64,000 nucleotides of DNA from Lederbergia citrea (GCF_018343525.1 NZ_JAGYPH010000001.1:1245778-1309777), one strand, 5' to 3'; numbered from the stretch's first letter, positions 48,318 through 58,588 are shown. Notes: generated by a model not told the origin, from the sequence alone. Numbers and translations are program-made.

Positions 48318-50366
48318 TTATTTTATTAATGCATTACAATCAATGATTAGAGCTACCTGTCCGTCTCCCAAAATAGTTGCACCAGAAACTGCAAATACTT
48401 CAGTCAAATAATTGCCTAGCGATTTTAGTACGATTTCCTGTTGACCAATAAAAGAATCAACCATCAGTGCTGCCATTTTGTCTCCCTTGCGCACAATGAG
48501 AATTGAGATGAATTCATCTAATACTTCATCATGGTCCATATCGAATACTTCTTTTAATGATACAAGCGGGATAACTCTGCCTCTGAAATCAATTACTCGT
48601 TGATTGTGCGCAAGCAAAATTTCCGACTTTTTAATAATCGCGGTCTCAATAATAGAGGATAATGGAATGGCGTATTTTTCATCCCCAAGTTCAATCAACA
48701 TTGCTGATATAATGGAAAGTGTTAATGGCAATTGGATTGAAAATACCGAACCTTCTCCTTCACGAGAATCAATAGAAATGATTCCCCCTAAAGATTCTAT
48801 CGTCGATTTCACCACATCAAGTCCAACACCGCGCCCAGATACGTCAGATATAATATCTGCGGTTGAAAAACCTGGTGCCATAATTAACTCAAATGCTTCA
48901 ACATCTGACATATCGGCTGCTTCATGCGCCGTTATAATGCCTTTTGCTATCGCCTTTTCTATTACTTTTTGTCGATTTATCCCTGCCCCGTCATCTTCAA
49001 TCTCAATAAACACATGATTTCCACTATGATAGGCCTTTAACTGGATGATTCCTTTTTCAGCTTTTCCATTCGCTTTTCGAATTTCCGGTCTTTCTATTCC
49101 ATGATCAATGGCATTCCTTAATAAATGAACAATGGGATCTCCTATTTCGTCGATAACAGTACGGTCTAATTCAGTTTCTGCACCAATAATCTCCAGATCA
49201 AGCTGCTTGTCTAAGTCCTTCGCAAGCTGTCTCACCATTCTCGGAAAACGATTAAATACCGTATCAACAGGCACCATTCTCATATTTAAAATAATATTTT
49301 GTAAATCGCCAGAAATTCTTGTCATTCTTTCTACTGTCTCTGCAAGATCATTGTTTTCAATTTCCTCGGAGATTTGTTCTAGGCGTCCTCTATCAATGAC
49401 AAGCTCTTCGAATAGATTCATTAAAATATCTAAGCGTTCAATATTAACTCTTATTGTTTTGCTTCCCGCCGCTTTTCCTGGGCGTTTTTCCGCTGCTTGC
49501 TGTTTAGATGGGACTAATTCCGCTGTTTGCTGATCTGGTTTAATTTCCATAATATTATTCTGGTTAATCGCATCGATTGTTTGATCATCATTATCAATTT
49601 GAGAAATATTGATTGAAACAGCATTAACAGAGTCAATCTCAGAAATCTTCATAACCTTCATTTTCAGATCATCCAGAGGTTCTTTTGTAATGATTGAAAC
49701 AGTAAATTCGGAATCAAACTGTTCATCTTCTAATTGCTCGACTGAAGGGGAAGATTTAATCACATCGCCACATTTTTCTAACACTTCAAATACCATATAG
49801 ACACGAGCAGTTTTCAGTAAACAATCCGGGCGTAATGAAATAGTTAATTCAAAGCATTCAAACCCTTGTTCTTGTGATTGTTCAATGATTGTTCTTTCGT
49901 ATTGGTCATACTTATTTTTCGGCTGTATTTTTTCAGTAAAAGTTGTTGCTGCTATTTCTTTCGCAGCCTGTTCAATGCTTGAAGGATTTCCATTTTCTAA
50001 TTGTTCCAGCTTGGCGATAGCCATACTTACATCTCTCTTTCCGTCGCCTCCCGAAGCAATTGATTCAACCATCGCTTCCAAATCATCAACTGCAAGAAAA
50101 ACAACATCGAGCAATTGAGAGGTAACTTGGACTTTCTCATTACGGATTCCATCTAAGACATTCTCCATAATGTGAGTCAAGTTGGCCAAGTCTGAATATC
50201 CCATTGTTGCGGCCATACCTTTTAATGTATGGGCAGCCCTAAAAATATTATTAATTATTCCTAAATCAGTAGGGCTTTTCTCCAATTCTAGGAGATTAAG
50301 ATTAAGTGCTTGCAAATGTTCCTTACTCTCGTCAATAAACACTTCTAAATATTGATTTAGATCCAA
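48318..50366 (-). CDS. cheA: Chemotaxis histidine kinase CheA
   Basis: This 682-residue kinase phosphorylates CheY. Domains in order are HPt with the phosphoacceptor His46 in RAAHTLKGMAA, a CheY-binding P2 region, a dimerisation domain near residues 300-370 and an HATPase domain with LLRNAIDHGIE and GAGIN. A C-terminal CheW-like domain completes it. Length is close to B. subtilis CheA (672). It lies between cheB and cheW. Confidence 0.97.
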   Translation of the reverse strand: MDLNQYLEVFIDESKEHLQALNLNLLELEKSPTDLGIINNIFRAAHTLKGMAATMGYSDLANLTHIMENVLDGIRNEKVQVTSQLLDVVFLAVDDLEAMVESIASGGDGKRDVSMAIAKLEQLENGNPSSIEQAAKEIAATTFTEKIQPKNKYDQYERTIIEQSQEQGFECFELTISLRPDCLLKTARVYMVFEVLEKCGDVIKSSPSVEQLEDEQFDSEFTVSIITKEPLDDLKMKVMKISEIDSVNAVSINISQIDNDDQTIDAINQNNIMEIKPDQQTAELVPSKQQAAEKRPGKAAGSKTIRVNIERLDILMNLFEELVIDRGRLEQISEEIENNDLAETVERMTRISGDLQNIILNMRMVPVDTVFNRFPRMVRQLAKDLDKQLDLEIIGAETELDRTVIDEIGDPIVHLLRNAIDHGIERPEIRKANGKAEKGIIQLKAYHSGNHVFIEIEDDGAGINRQKVIEKAIAKGIITAHEAADMSDVEAFELIMAPGFSTADIISDVSGRGVGLDVVKSTIESLGGIISIDSREGEGSVFSIQLPLTLSIISAMLIELGDEKYAIPLSSIIETAIIKKSEILLAHNQRVIDFRGRVIPLVSLKEVFDMDHDEVLDEFISILIVRKGDKMAALMVDSFIGQQEIVLKSLGNYLTEVFAVSGATILGDGQVALIIDCNALIK

Positions 50367-50380
50367 TTTTGCCCACCCCT

Positions 50381-50977
50381 TTAATTCATATAAGTCAAAA
50401 TCGTTGCTGCGATATTTTCCAAATCTTCTATTTCATCTACCATGTCTGTATTGATCGCTGCTTTCGGCATTCCATAGACAATGCAGCTGCTCTCAGATTC
50501 TGCAATTGCTTTAGCATTGCCACTTTCCTTTAATTTAATTAAACCCGCAGCACCATCATTACCCATGCCTGTCATGATTACGGCAATCTTCTCATATTTT
50601 TTAAAATGACTAATAGATTCAAACAAGACGTCTACTGAAGGTCTGTGCCCGTTCACTGGCAAAGTATCAATAATTTTCACAACTGCTTCGCGACCAGTTT
50701 GTAAGACTTCCATATGTTTACCGCCGGGAGCGAGGTAAGCCGTTCCCTTTTTTAAGATTTCTCCATCTTCAGCTTCTTTTACGTTAATATCACAAATAGA
50801 ATTTAATCTATTTGCCAAAGATTTTGTAAAGTTAGGAGGCATATGTTGAACAATTACAATTGGCGCTTGTAGGCCGCTAGGCAATTTAGATAAAACTACT
50901 TGTAAAGCTCGAGGCCCACCAGTGGAAGTGCCGATACAGATTATTTTTTCTTGTTGGCGATGATTGCGTAAAGTCAT
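50381..50977 (-). CDS. cheB: CheB methylesterase domain protein without a receiver
   Basis: This 198-residue protein consists only of the CheB esterase/amidase domain, which removes methyl groups from chemoreceptors. The catalytic triad is present: Ser18 in GTSTGG, His45 in VQHMPP and Asp141 in GMGNDG. Full-length CheB (about 350 residues) has an N-terminal CheY-like receiver that inhibits the esterase until phosphorylated by CheA. Here the ATG overlaps the flhG stop (ATGA) with no room for a receiver and no remnant. The enzyme may be constitutive or controlled otherwise. Its place between flhG and cheA matches B. subtilis cheB. Confidence 0.88.
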   Translation of the reverse strand: MTLRNHRQQEKIICIGTSTGGPRALQVVLSKLPSGLQAPIVIVQHMPPNFTKSLANRLNSICDINVKEAEDGEILKKGTAYLAPGGKHMEVLQTGREAVVKIIDTLPVNGHRPSVDVLFESISHFKKYEKIAVIMTGMGNDGAAGLIKLKESGNAKAIAESESSCIVYGMPKAAINTDMVDEIEDLENIAATILTYMN

Positions 50978-51843
50978 TTTCGTACCTCCACAATAAAAAA
51001 GCGTCGAAGCTTATGAATAAACGATTCTTTTTCTTCAAGTGCTCCCAAATTTGCTTTTTGTAAATATAAATGAACTATTTTTTCAAGTTTTAAGGTAATA
51101 GGAGAATTAGGATATTTATTAGTAAAAGCTGTTTGGCTTAACACTGCTTTTCTTACATGACCATCCTCAGGCAAAACGCCTAGAATAATTACAATCTTTT
51201 CAAGAAATTTTAATGCAGTTTGTTGCAGGCGATCTAATGCCTCTTTTCCTTGTTTCTCACTGTCTGCACGATTACAAATGAGCAGAAATCTGCTCGTGGA
51301 TTTCTCTAGAGTAATAAATTTCATCATAGAATATGCGTCTGTAATGGCGGTTGGCTCGGGGGTAGATACTACAAATATATCGTCTGCCGCCATCAAAATT
51401 TTTAATGATGCGGCCGTAGCGCCGGCAGCCATATCAAAAATAATATAATCATAGTTTACCTGCAGCTCCCGTAGCCCTGATAATAGCTTTTCAAGCATGT
51501 AGTCATTAATGTGCATTACCTCATTTAAACCATTACCTGCTGAAATATACGATACACCTTCAGGAGTACTGTATATAATGTCTTCTAACGGCATAGATTG
51601 TTGCAAAAAGTCAGAAAGTGTTGTTGGAGATGATCTTCCGAGCAAAATATTTACATTACCCATCCCAACATCTAAATCAAAAAGCAAAACTTTATAGCCT
51701 TTTTTCGTTAATATCATTGCGGTATTGATAGATATATTTGATTTTCCAACCCCACCTTTTCCACTAACAACGGCAATGGTTTTTCCCATGGGCAGATCTT
51801 GTTCTTGAAGTTTCATGCGTAATTTTTCAGCTTGGTCTTTCAT
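50974..51843 (-). CDS. flhG: MinD-like ATPase FlhG
   Basis: This 289-residue MinD/ParA-family ATPase (YlxH, FleN) sets flagellar number and position by stimulating FlhF and acting on C-ring assembly. The deviant Walker A is VSGKGGVGKSNIS near residue 25, FDLDVGMGN follows, and a C-terminal amphipathic helix (FIHKLRRFFIV) fits membrane binding. The start overlaps the flhF stop by 4 bases, and its stop overlaps cheB by 4. Confidence 0.95.
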   Translation of the reverse strand: MKDQAEKLRMKLQEQDLPMGKTIAVVSGKGGVGKSNISINTAMILTKKGYKVLLFDLDVGMGNVNILLGRSSPTTLSDFLQQSMPLEDIIYSTPEGVSYISAGNGLNEVMHINDYMLEKLLSGLRELQVNYDYIIFDMAAGATAASLKILMAADDIFVVSTPEPTAITDAYSMMKFITLEKSTSRFLLICNRADSEKQGKEALDRLQQTALKFLEKIVIILGVLPEDGHVRKAVLSQTAFTNKYPNSPITLKLEKIVHLYLQKANLGALEEKESFIHKLRRFFIVEVRK

Positions 51844-52997
51844 ATGTCTTCATTCCTAAGTAGATAGTCCGCGATCATTTCCGGATTTAATGCTGTAATA
51901 TCGTCAGGTACCTCTTGTCCAGTAGTGATATATGCAGCCCCTATGCCATGTTTGCGAACGATGTTATACATGACTCCGTAGTCCCGCGTCTCATCCGCCT
52001 TCGTAAAAATAAATTTATTAAATTTCATTTCAAGAAAATTATTAGCAATTTTACGAATATCCTGTTCTTTCATCGATAGTGACAAGACAAGAAATGTTTC
52101 CATATTATTCTCTTCACCAAACATCTTTTTTAACTCATTGATAAACTTCATATCACGATAATTTCGGCCTGCTGTATCAATAAAAACCAAATCACAATGT
52201 GATAGATTTTCTGCAGCAGTCTGAAAATCATCTGGTGAATAAACAATTTCTATCGGAATATCAAGAAGTTCTGCATACGTTTTTAATTGTTCAATCGCAG
52301 CGATTCTATATGTATCAGTAGTTATGAAAGCTACCTTTTTTTTATGTTCAAGGACAGCTTCTGCGGCAAGTTTCGCTATTGTTGTTGTTTTTCCCACACC
52401 TGTAGGCCCGACAAAGGTCACGAATTTTCGATTATAGGAAATCCCTTTAAAATCTACTTTAAGTAAATGATCTGTTAATGCAGTATGACACCAATCTTTT
52501 AGCTCCTCGATCGTGGGTGAATTTTTTGCTTCTCGCCAATTCTTGAGGAGACCCTCGCCAATTTCATCAATAAATTCTTCTTCCAAACCTGCTTCCTGAA
52601 GTTGTGATATATACGTTTGAATCAACTCAGGGTAGTGCATGTATGAAAGCCCTTGTTTCCGCCGGGTTATTTCAAGCTCTTTTTTTAACCCGGCAATCTC
52701 TTGTATTATATCTAGATGGTTCCGATCATTTATTGGCGCAGCTTCAATTGGGATATTTCTTTCATTGTGTACATCTACTTTTTCAGGTAATTTCCGACTC
52801 TTATGTTTTTTATTTTGTTTAACTGGATGTTTATCAAGTGCAGCAATTACTTCAATTTTCTTTTTTCGAAACATGCCGAGAAATCCACCATGATAAATAA
52901 CTTTTGAATTCAATATGACGGCATTATCACCAAGCTCGGCCTTTATTTTTCTCATTGCTTCAGGCATGGTAGGAGCTATTATTTTTTTAATATTCAT
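51840..52997 (-). CDS. flhF: SRP-like GTPase FlhF
   Basis: This 385-residue SRP-family GTPase places the flagellar basal body. The N-terminal basic region is variable, and the NG domain carries FVGPTGVGKTTTIAKLA, FITTDTYRIAA, FIDTAGRN and the guanine-specificity FTKADET. It works with FlhG, encoded next and overlapping by 4 bases. Its ATG overlaps the flhA stop. Confidence 0.96.
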   Translation of the reverse strand: MNIKKIIAPTMPEAMRKIKAELGDNAVILNSKVIYHGGFLGMFRKKKIEVIAALDKHPVKQNKKHKSRKLPEKVDVHNERNIPIEAAPINDRNHLDIIQEIAGLKKELEITRRKQGLSYMHYPELIQTYISQLQEAGLEEEFIDEIGEGLLKNWREAKNSPTIEELKDWCHTALTDHLLKVDFKGISYNRKFVTFVGPTGVGKTTTIAKLAAEAVLEHKKKVAFITTDTYRIAAIEQLKTYAELLDIPIEIVYSPDDFQTAAENLSHCDLVFIDTAGRNYRDMKFINELKKMFGEENNMETFLVLSLSMKEQDIRKIANNFLEMKFNKFIFTKADETRDYGVMYNIVRKHGIGAAYITTGQEVPDDITALNPEMIADYLLRNEDI

Positions 52998-55027
52998 TCA
53001 AGATTCACCACCCCAGTGCTTTGGACTTCCACATTGGCCTCCAATTCGTTATACGAAAGAACAGGCACTTGCGGAAAATATCTTTCTGTCAATTGGCGAA
53101 CGTACATCCGTACGGCAGGTGAGCAAAGTAAAATAGGTACTTGTTGCATGAGTGATTGCTGTTCAATTTGCGCTGCAGCAGCTTCAAGAATTGCTTGTGA
53201 ATCACCTGGGTCCATTGATAAGTAATTCCCATGCTCAGTTTGTTGGACACTGTCAGCAATTAGCTTTTCTATTTTCCCTGAAACAGTAATTACTTTTAAT
53301 GTCGTACTTTCATCTGCATATTGATTAGTGATTTGCCTCGCTAATGCTTGGCGCACGTATTCCGCTAACAAATCTGTATCAGTACTCATTTTCCCATAGT
53401 CTGCCAAAGTCTCAAAGATGATTGGCAAATTTCGAATCGATACACTTTCTTTTAATAATTTTGCAAGTACTTTTTGCACCTCACCTACAGATAGCGGGTT
53501 TGGTGTAACTTCCTCAACAAGAATAGGGTAAGATTCCTGCACATGGTCAATGAGTTGTTTCGTTTCTTGTCTTCCTAGTAATTCACAAGCATTTGTTTTT
53601 AATACTTCGGTAATATGGGTAGAAACGACGGAAGGAGGATCAACGACGGTATATCCGAAAATTTCCGCCTGTTCTTTGACCTCTTCCGTAATCCATTTTG
53701 CCGGTAAGCCAAAGGAAGGTTCGATCGTGTCAATTCCTTCAATAAAATCTTCACCGCCAGGACTCATAGCTAAATAATGATCGAGAAGAAGCTCACCTCT
53801 GGCCATTTCATTTCCCTTAATCTTTAACCGATAGGCATTGGGTTCAAGTTGTATATTATCTCGAATACGCACGACCGGAATGACAATCCCAAGTTCAAGG
53901 GCAAGCTGCCTTCGAATCATAACGATTCTGTCTAATAGGTCTCCCCCTTGATTCACATCAGCCAATGGGATAAGACCATATCCAAATTCAAACTCGATCG
54001 CATCTACATTCAGCAAATTAATTACACTTTCTGGACTTTTCATTTCATCTGCTTCAGTTTCATCGGTATTCATCAATAACTCTTCTTCCGTTCCGGATGG
54101 TACACGAGACAGCACATAGCCGCCAATTGCAAGCGATGCGGCAATTGGAATTGTTAATATATCATTGATCGGTGTTGTCAACCCTAACAAGAAAATGGTT
54201 GCTGCAGCTATATATAACAGTTTCGGATAAGCAAATAGCTGTCCTACAATATCTGTACCCAAATTTCCGTCTGACGCTGCTCTTGTTACGACAATTCCGG
54301 TCGCAGTTGAAATAAGTAAAGCAGGTATTTGACTTACAATTCCATCCCCGACAGTTAGCATTGAGTATTTCAATGCTGCTTCTCCGACTGGTAAGCCTTG
54401 TTGAAGCATGCCAATGATGATACCAAATAAAAGGTTTATTAATACGATAATGATACCTGCAATGGCATCCCCTTTAACAAATTTACTTGCACCATCCATC
54501 GCTCCGTAAAAATCGGACTCACGAGACACTTTGTCCCTGCGTTCCCTTGCCTCATGGTCAGATATCATCCCTGCATTTAAATCTGCATCGATGCTCATTT
54601 GCTTTCCTGGCATGGCATCAAGAGTAAATCTTGCAGCAACTTCCGATACCCGCTCTGCCCCCTTCGTTATGACAATGAATTGAATGATAATCAAGATGAA
54701 AAAAACGACTAAACCGACAAGCACGTTACCGCCGACAACAAAAGTCCCGAACGTTTCAACAACTCCGCCAGCATCTCCTTTTGAAAGGATAGATCTTGTC
54801 GTTGAAACATTCAGGCCTAATCTGAATAAAGTTAATAACAGTAGCAAGGAAGGGAATATAGAAAATTGGAGTGGTTCTTGCATATTCATCGAAGTTAATA
54901 AAACGAGAAGTGCAAGAGAAATGTTCGTTATGATCAGCAAGCTTAATAACCATGTCGGAAATGGAATCACCAGCATGGCTACGATCAAAATAACACTCGA
55001 TAAAACGGCTATATCTTTAAATTTCAT
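52994..55027 (-). CDS. flhA: Flagellar export gate protein FlhA
   Basis: This 677-residue export gate component has eight or so membrane segments in the first half. The FHIPEP-type loop between them contains AERVSEVAARFTLDAMPGKQ and SIDADLNAGMI. The second half is the cytoplasmic ring domain that docks chaperones. ATG at 55027 follows GGGAGAG. The longer reading from 55045 starts upstream of that box. Length equals B. subtilis FlhA (677). Confidence 0.96.
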   Translation of the reverse strand: MKFKDIAVLSSVILIVAMLVIPFPTWLLSLLIITNISLALLVLLTSMNMQEPLQFSIFPSLLLLLTLFRLGLNVSTTRSILSKGDAGGVVETFGTFVVGGNVLVGLVVFFILIIIQFIVITKGAERVSEVAARFTLDAMPGKQMSIDADLNAGMISDHEARERRDKVSRESDFYGAMDGASKFVKGDAIAGIIIVLINLLFGIIIGMLQQGLPVGEAALKYSMLTVGDGIVSQIPALLISTATGIVVTRAASDGNLGTDIVGQLFAYPKLLYIAAATIFLLGLTTPINDILTIPIAASLAIGGYVLSRVPSGTEEELLMNTDETEADEMKSPESVINLLNVDAIEFEFGYGLIPLADVNQGGDLLDRIVMIRRQLALELGIVIPVVRIRDNIQLEPNAYRLKIKGNEMARGELLLDHYLAMSPGGEDFIEGIDTIEPSFGLPAKWITEEVKEQAEIFGYTVVDPPSVVSTHITEVLKTNACELLGRQETKQLIDHVQESYPILVEEVTPNPLSVGEVQKVLAKLLKESVSIRNLPIIFETLADYGKMSTDTDLLAEYVRQALARQITNQYADESTTLKVITVSGKIEKLIADSVQQTEHGNYLSMDPGDSQAILEAAAAQIEQQSLMQQVPILLCSPAVRMYVRQLTERYFPQVPVLSYNELEANVEVQSTGVVNLE

Positions 55028-55057
55028 AACGTTCTCTCCCAGCATTTCTCAAAAAAA

Positions 55058-56140
55058 TTATATTTTATGCTTGATTCTATACACATAAGCCAATATCTCA
55101 GCTACTGCCTTGAAAAAATCATCTGGAATGGTATCACCTATATCAACTTGTTCATATAAGGAACGTGCTAACGGGCGATTTTCCACCATGACTATTTTAT
55201 GTTCTCCAGCAATGAGTTTGATTTTTTGTGCCATAAAATCAACTCCTTTTGCTAATACAATAGGAGCTTCTGCTTTTTCTTCATCATATTTCAGCGCTAT
55301 CGCATAGTGTGTTGGATTCGTTATAATCACATCCGCTTTGGGTACTTCCTGCATCATTCTGGACATAGCCATTTCCCGTTGTTTTTGTTTAATTTTTGAT
55401 TTTATTAACGGATCCCCTTCTATATTTTTATACTCATCCTTAATATCCTGTTTTGACATGCGGATATTTTTTTCATAGTCATACCTTTGGTATAAATAAT
55501 CGAACAAGGATAAGAAGAGAAGGGCAATAGATGCGGCAATCCCCATTTGAATTGTCAGACTGCCAAGCGTTTTTAAAGCGGACGCAATTGATTTGTGAGA
55601 TAAAATCAGTACCTCATCAATCCTAGACCATAAAACAAATAATGTGATAGCTCCTACAAATCCAATTTTGAGCATAGACTTTAATAATTCGACAATTGCT
55701 CTAATTGAAAAAATCCGCTTTAATCCTTTTATTGGATCAATTTTCTCTAATTTAGGCATTAATGGTTCACCCGATGCCATGAATCCGACTTGCATCAAAT
55801 TCGCTCCTATACCTGCCAGTAATGCGACAAGCATAATTGGGCCTAATAAAATCGCAATCTCTTTTAATATATCCATCATTATCAAACGAACGTTTGCCTC
55901 CGTCACTTCCATTAGCAAATACTCATTGAAAGAATGGCGAAAAGTATTAAGAGTAATTTCACCGAGTTTAGGGGAAAAGAACAGAAGAAATGAAAAAACA
56001 GCTAATAATCCAATGGCCGTGTTAACATCCTGGCTTTTGGCGGTTTGACCTTTTTTTCGAGTATCCTGCCTTTTTTTAGGTGTGGCCTTTTCTGTTTTCT
56101 CTCCTGCGAAAAATTGGAGATCAAGAATAAGCTGCTTCAT
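55058..56140 (-). CDS. flhB: Flagellar export switch protein FlhB
   Basis: This 360-residue protein has four membrane segments and a C-terminal cytoplasmic domain with the autocleavage site NPTH in VIITNPTHYAIALKYD. Cleavage switches export from rod/hook to filament substrates. The N terminus LQFFAGEKTEKATPKKRQDT is typical. The ATG overlaps the fliR stop by 4 bases. Confidence 0.96.
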   Translation of the reverse strand: MKQLILDLQFFAGEKTEKATPKKRQDTRKKGQTAKSQDVNTAIGLLAVFSFLLFFSPKLGEITLNTFRHSFNEYLLMEVTEANVRLIMMDILKEIAILLGPIMLVALLAGIGANLMQVGFMASGEPLMPKLEKIDPIKGLKRIFSIRAIVELLKSMLKIGFVGAITLFVLWSRIDEVLILSHKSIASALKTLGSLTIQMGIAASIALLFLSLFDYLYQRYDYEKNIRMSKQDIKDEYKNIEGDPLIKSKIKQKQREMAMSRMMQEVPKADVIITNPTHYAIALKYDEEKAEAPIVLAKGVDFMAQKIKLIAGEHKIVMVENRPLARSLYEQVDIGDTIPDDFFKAVAEILAYVYRIKHKI

Positions 56141-56916
56141 CTCGTTCCTCCCATATACTCCATCACAGTTCTCATCACGTAAAGCATATTTTCAAATAAG
56201 TTTTGAACAACCCCAAAAATAATTCCTAAGACGATGAAGAGGACAATAAAACTAACAGCGATTTTTATCGGAAAACCAACAACAAATATATTTAACTGTG
56301 GCACTGTTCTAGCAACAATCCCGAGTGCCACATCTACAAGAAATAATGAAGCCACAACTGGTATCGCCATTTGAAATGCGATCATAAACATCATGGCAAA
56401 AGCTTGAATGATAAAACCTATAAATGCACTATTACCAAAAGGAATAAACAACTGATCGATTGGAATAAATTGATAACTATTATAAATACCATCGAGAATT
56501 AAATGATGTCCATTAATCGCTAATAGAAAAAGTAGAGAAAACATATATAAATATTGTCCTACAAGGGGACTTTGTGCACCTGTTTGTGGGTCGATGACAT
56601 TAGCAATGGCAAATCCCATTTGAAAGTCAATAAATCCGCCAGCTATTTGTATCGCAGATAGCATCATGTAGGCGATGAAACCAACGAACAAGCCTACACT
56701 TGCTTCTTTTATAATAAGAAGAAAGTATTCTCCTGTTATCTCGAACGGCTGAACATCTAGTGTAAAATAAATGAGAAATGATAAAAAAAAAGCAAATCCT
56801 ATTCGATATGAAGCTGGAAGTGTACGATAAGAAAATAGCGGCATTGTTACGAAAAAGGCCGAAACTCTCATAAAAACAAGGATAAATACTGATAAACTTG
56901 GCAGTATTACTTCCAT
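56137..56916 (-). CDS. fliR: Flagellar export protein FliR
   Basis: This 259-residue membrane protein forms the export gate with FliP and FliQ. Six hydrophobic segments are visible, with GFIAYMMLSAIQIAGGFIDF and GFAIANVIDPQTGAQSPLVG matching the family. It is followed by flhB in an ATGA overlap. Length equals B. subtilis FliR (259). Confidence 0.95.
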   Translation of the reverse strand: MEVILPSLSVFILVFMRVSAFFVTMPLFSYRTLPASYRIGFAFFLSFLIYFTLDVQPFEITGEYFLLIIKEASVGLFVGFIAYMMLSAIQIAGGFIDFQMGFAIANVIDPQTGAQSPLVGQYLYMFSLLFLLAINGHHLILDGIYNSYQFIPIDQLFIPFGNSAFIGFIIQAFAMMFMIAFQMAIPVVASLFLVDVALGIVARTVPQLNIFVVGFPIKIAVSFIVLFIVLGIIFGVVQNLFENMLYVMRTVMEYMGGTR

Positions 56917-56920
56917 TCAA

Positions 56921-57190
56921 TCAACCTACAAATCTAGTTAAATTTTGAAATATTTCTGTTGCATACGAAAGAAGCCTGCTTAACATCCATGGTCCCATAA
57001 AAACAATTCCAACGAGAACTGCGACAATTTTTGGAATGAACGCAAGGGTTTGTTCCTGAATTTGAGTTGTTGCCTGAAAAATACTGACTGCGAGTCCGAC
57101 AACTAAAGCGAGCAGCAAAAGTGGACCCGCTACAACAAGTGTTGTAAAAACTCCCTTTTCTGCAAGTGAAATGACTGCTTCCGCGTTCAT
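56921..57190 (-). CDS. fliQ: Flagellar export protein FliQ
   Basis: This 89-residue protein has two membrane helices and the family-type segment LALVVGLAVSIFQATTQIQE, followed by LAFIPKIVAV. Several copies surround FliP/FliR in the export gate. It lies between fliP and fliR as in other bacilli. Confidence 0.95.
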   Translation of the reverse strand: MNAEAVISLAEKGVFTTLVVAGPLLLLALVVGLAVSIFQATTQIQEQTLAFIPKIVAVLVGIVFMGPWMLSRLLSYATEIFQNLTRFVG

Positions 57191-57229
57191 TCTCTCACCT
57201 CGTTACACTGCAATTTTTGAAACCTCAAT

Positions 57230-57898
57230 CTAACCAAAGCTTTGGAGCAATGACTTAATTACTAAATACCACCCGTCAACAAGTACAAACAAAAGTATTT
57301 TAAATGGCAGTGAGATCATGACAGGTGGGAGCATCATCATTCCCATGGACATTAATATACTGGCAACGACCATATCAATTACTAGAAATGGAATAAATAT
57401 CATAAATCCAATTTGGAAAGCAGTTTTCAATTCACTTAATGCAAAAGCAGGAACAAGAGCTGTCAACGGAATGTCGTTTATTGTTGAGGGCCTTTCTGCT
57501 TGTGAATAATTCAGAAATAACTCCAGGTCTTTTTGCCTTGTATGAGAACTCATAAATTCCTTCAATGGTTTGGCAGCACGCTCATATGCCTGCTCCAAAT
57601 TAATTTCATCATCGAATAATGGTGTCAGTGCCTCTTCATTAATCTGGCTAAAGGTTGGAGCCATAATGAAAAAAGTCAAAAACAATGAAAGCCCAACGAG
57701 GACCTGATTTGGCGGCATTTGTTGCGTCGCAAGAGAGGTTCTGACAAATGACAGAACAATCATAATTCTAGTGAATGAAGTCATTAATATTAATATACTT
57801 GGTGCAAGTGATAAAACGGTTAATAACAGAAACAGCTTGACAGAAGTGGAAACAGATTCCGATGAACTGTTATTAAAAAACTCCATAAACTCATTCAT
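57230..57898 (-). CDS. fliP: Flagellar export protein FliP
   Basis: This 222-residue membrane protein is the core of the export gate. It has the family sequences MTSFTRIMIVLSFVRTSLAT, PPNQVLVGLSLFLTFFIMAP and MGMMMLPPVMISLPFKILLF. ATG at 57898 gives MNEFMEFF, as in B. subtilis (221 aa). An upstream ATG at 57934 lies deep inside fliO and lacks a box. It overlaps the fliO end by 8 bases. Confidence 0.95.
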   Translation of the reverse strand: MNEFMEFFNNSSSESVSTSVKLFLLLTVLSLAPSILILMTSFTRIMIVLSFVRTSLATQQMPPNQVLVGLSLFLTFFIMAPTFSQINEEALTPLFDDEINLEQAYERAAKPLKEFMSSHTRQKDLELFLNYSQAERPSTINDIPLTALVPAFALSELKTAFQIGFMIFIPFLVIDMVVASILMSMGMMMLPPVMISLPFKILLFVLVDGWYLVIKSLLQSFG

Positions 57899-58586
57899 CT
57901 TTATTTTTCCCCTTCTTTCCAAGCTCAAGCTCATCCAATACAGTTTTTCGGTTCTTTCTCATTTCACCGAGCTCCCCTTTCAAAATAAGATGAAAAGGTT
58001 GTTCAGAGCTGGCACTATGCTTGGTGAAGCCTTCTTTTTTTCTTTTAAGCCACTTTGTAATCACATCTACATGCTGCGAATTTTGCGTGAGCTGCTCATT
58101 ATATTGCCGAATATAATCTTCTAGTTCCTTATCATCTGTAATTTCTTTCAGAAGGCGTATATCCTCTCCAACTCCGAGAACTAATAATCGACTGCCAACC
58201 TTAACAATCTGTATTGAACGATTACCTCCTAGTGGGGTACCGCCAAAATTTTGAACTAACCGGTTCTGTTGGTATGATTGACTCTTTTTATTAATAAATC
58301 TTAGTATTAAATATAATAAAGCAATAACAAAAATGAGCGCTGCCACCATTTTTAATACGTCTAAAATTCCAATATCAAGCTGATTTGAACGCTCACTTTC
58401 TGTTTTATTAGGTACGCTTTCTATGTCATTTCCTTCAAACTTTTCAGGATTCTTCATATATTCAGTAACGCTGCCTTTGATTGGGCTATTTTCAGCTAAT
58501 ACTGTTATGCCACTCATTTGGGCAAAGAATAAAAAGATAAGAACGGAGACAAGAAGTACCCGTAGTATAAAGAAGTTCATTACCAT
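57891..58586 (-). CDS. fliO: Flagellar biosynthetic protein FliO (FliZ)
   Basis: This 231-residue protein has an N-terminal signal-like segment, a periplasmic-side polar stretch and one strong membrane segment (about residues 74-93). A cytoplasmic FliO domain with FGGTPLGGNRSIQIVKVGSR follows. It assists assembly of the FliP ring. In B. subtilis it is named fliZ/ylxF. An ATG two codons later is an equal start candidate. It lies between cheY and fliP. Confidence 0.88.
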   Translation of the reverse strand: MVMNFFILRVLLVSVLIFLFFAQMSGITVLAENSPIKGSVTEYMKNPEKFEGNDIESVPNKTESERSNQLDIGILDVLKMVAALIFVIALLYLILRFINKKSQSYQQNRLVQNFGGTPLGGNRSIQIVKVGSRLLVLGVGEDIRLLKEITDDKELEDYIRQYNEQLTQNSQHVDVITKWLKRKKEGFTKHSASSEQPFHLILKGELGEMRKNRKTVLDELELGKKGKNKDE

Positions 58587-58588
58587 GA

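Noticed and set aside
50381..50977. CheB truncation by frameshift in an upstream receiver
   Set aside because: The upstream sequence is an intact flhG ending in an ATGA overlap. No receiver remnant is visible in any frame.
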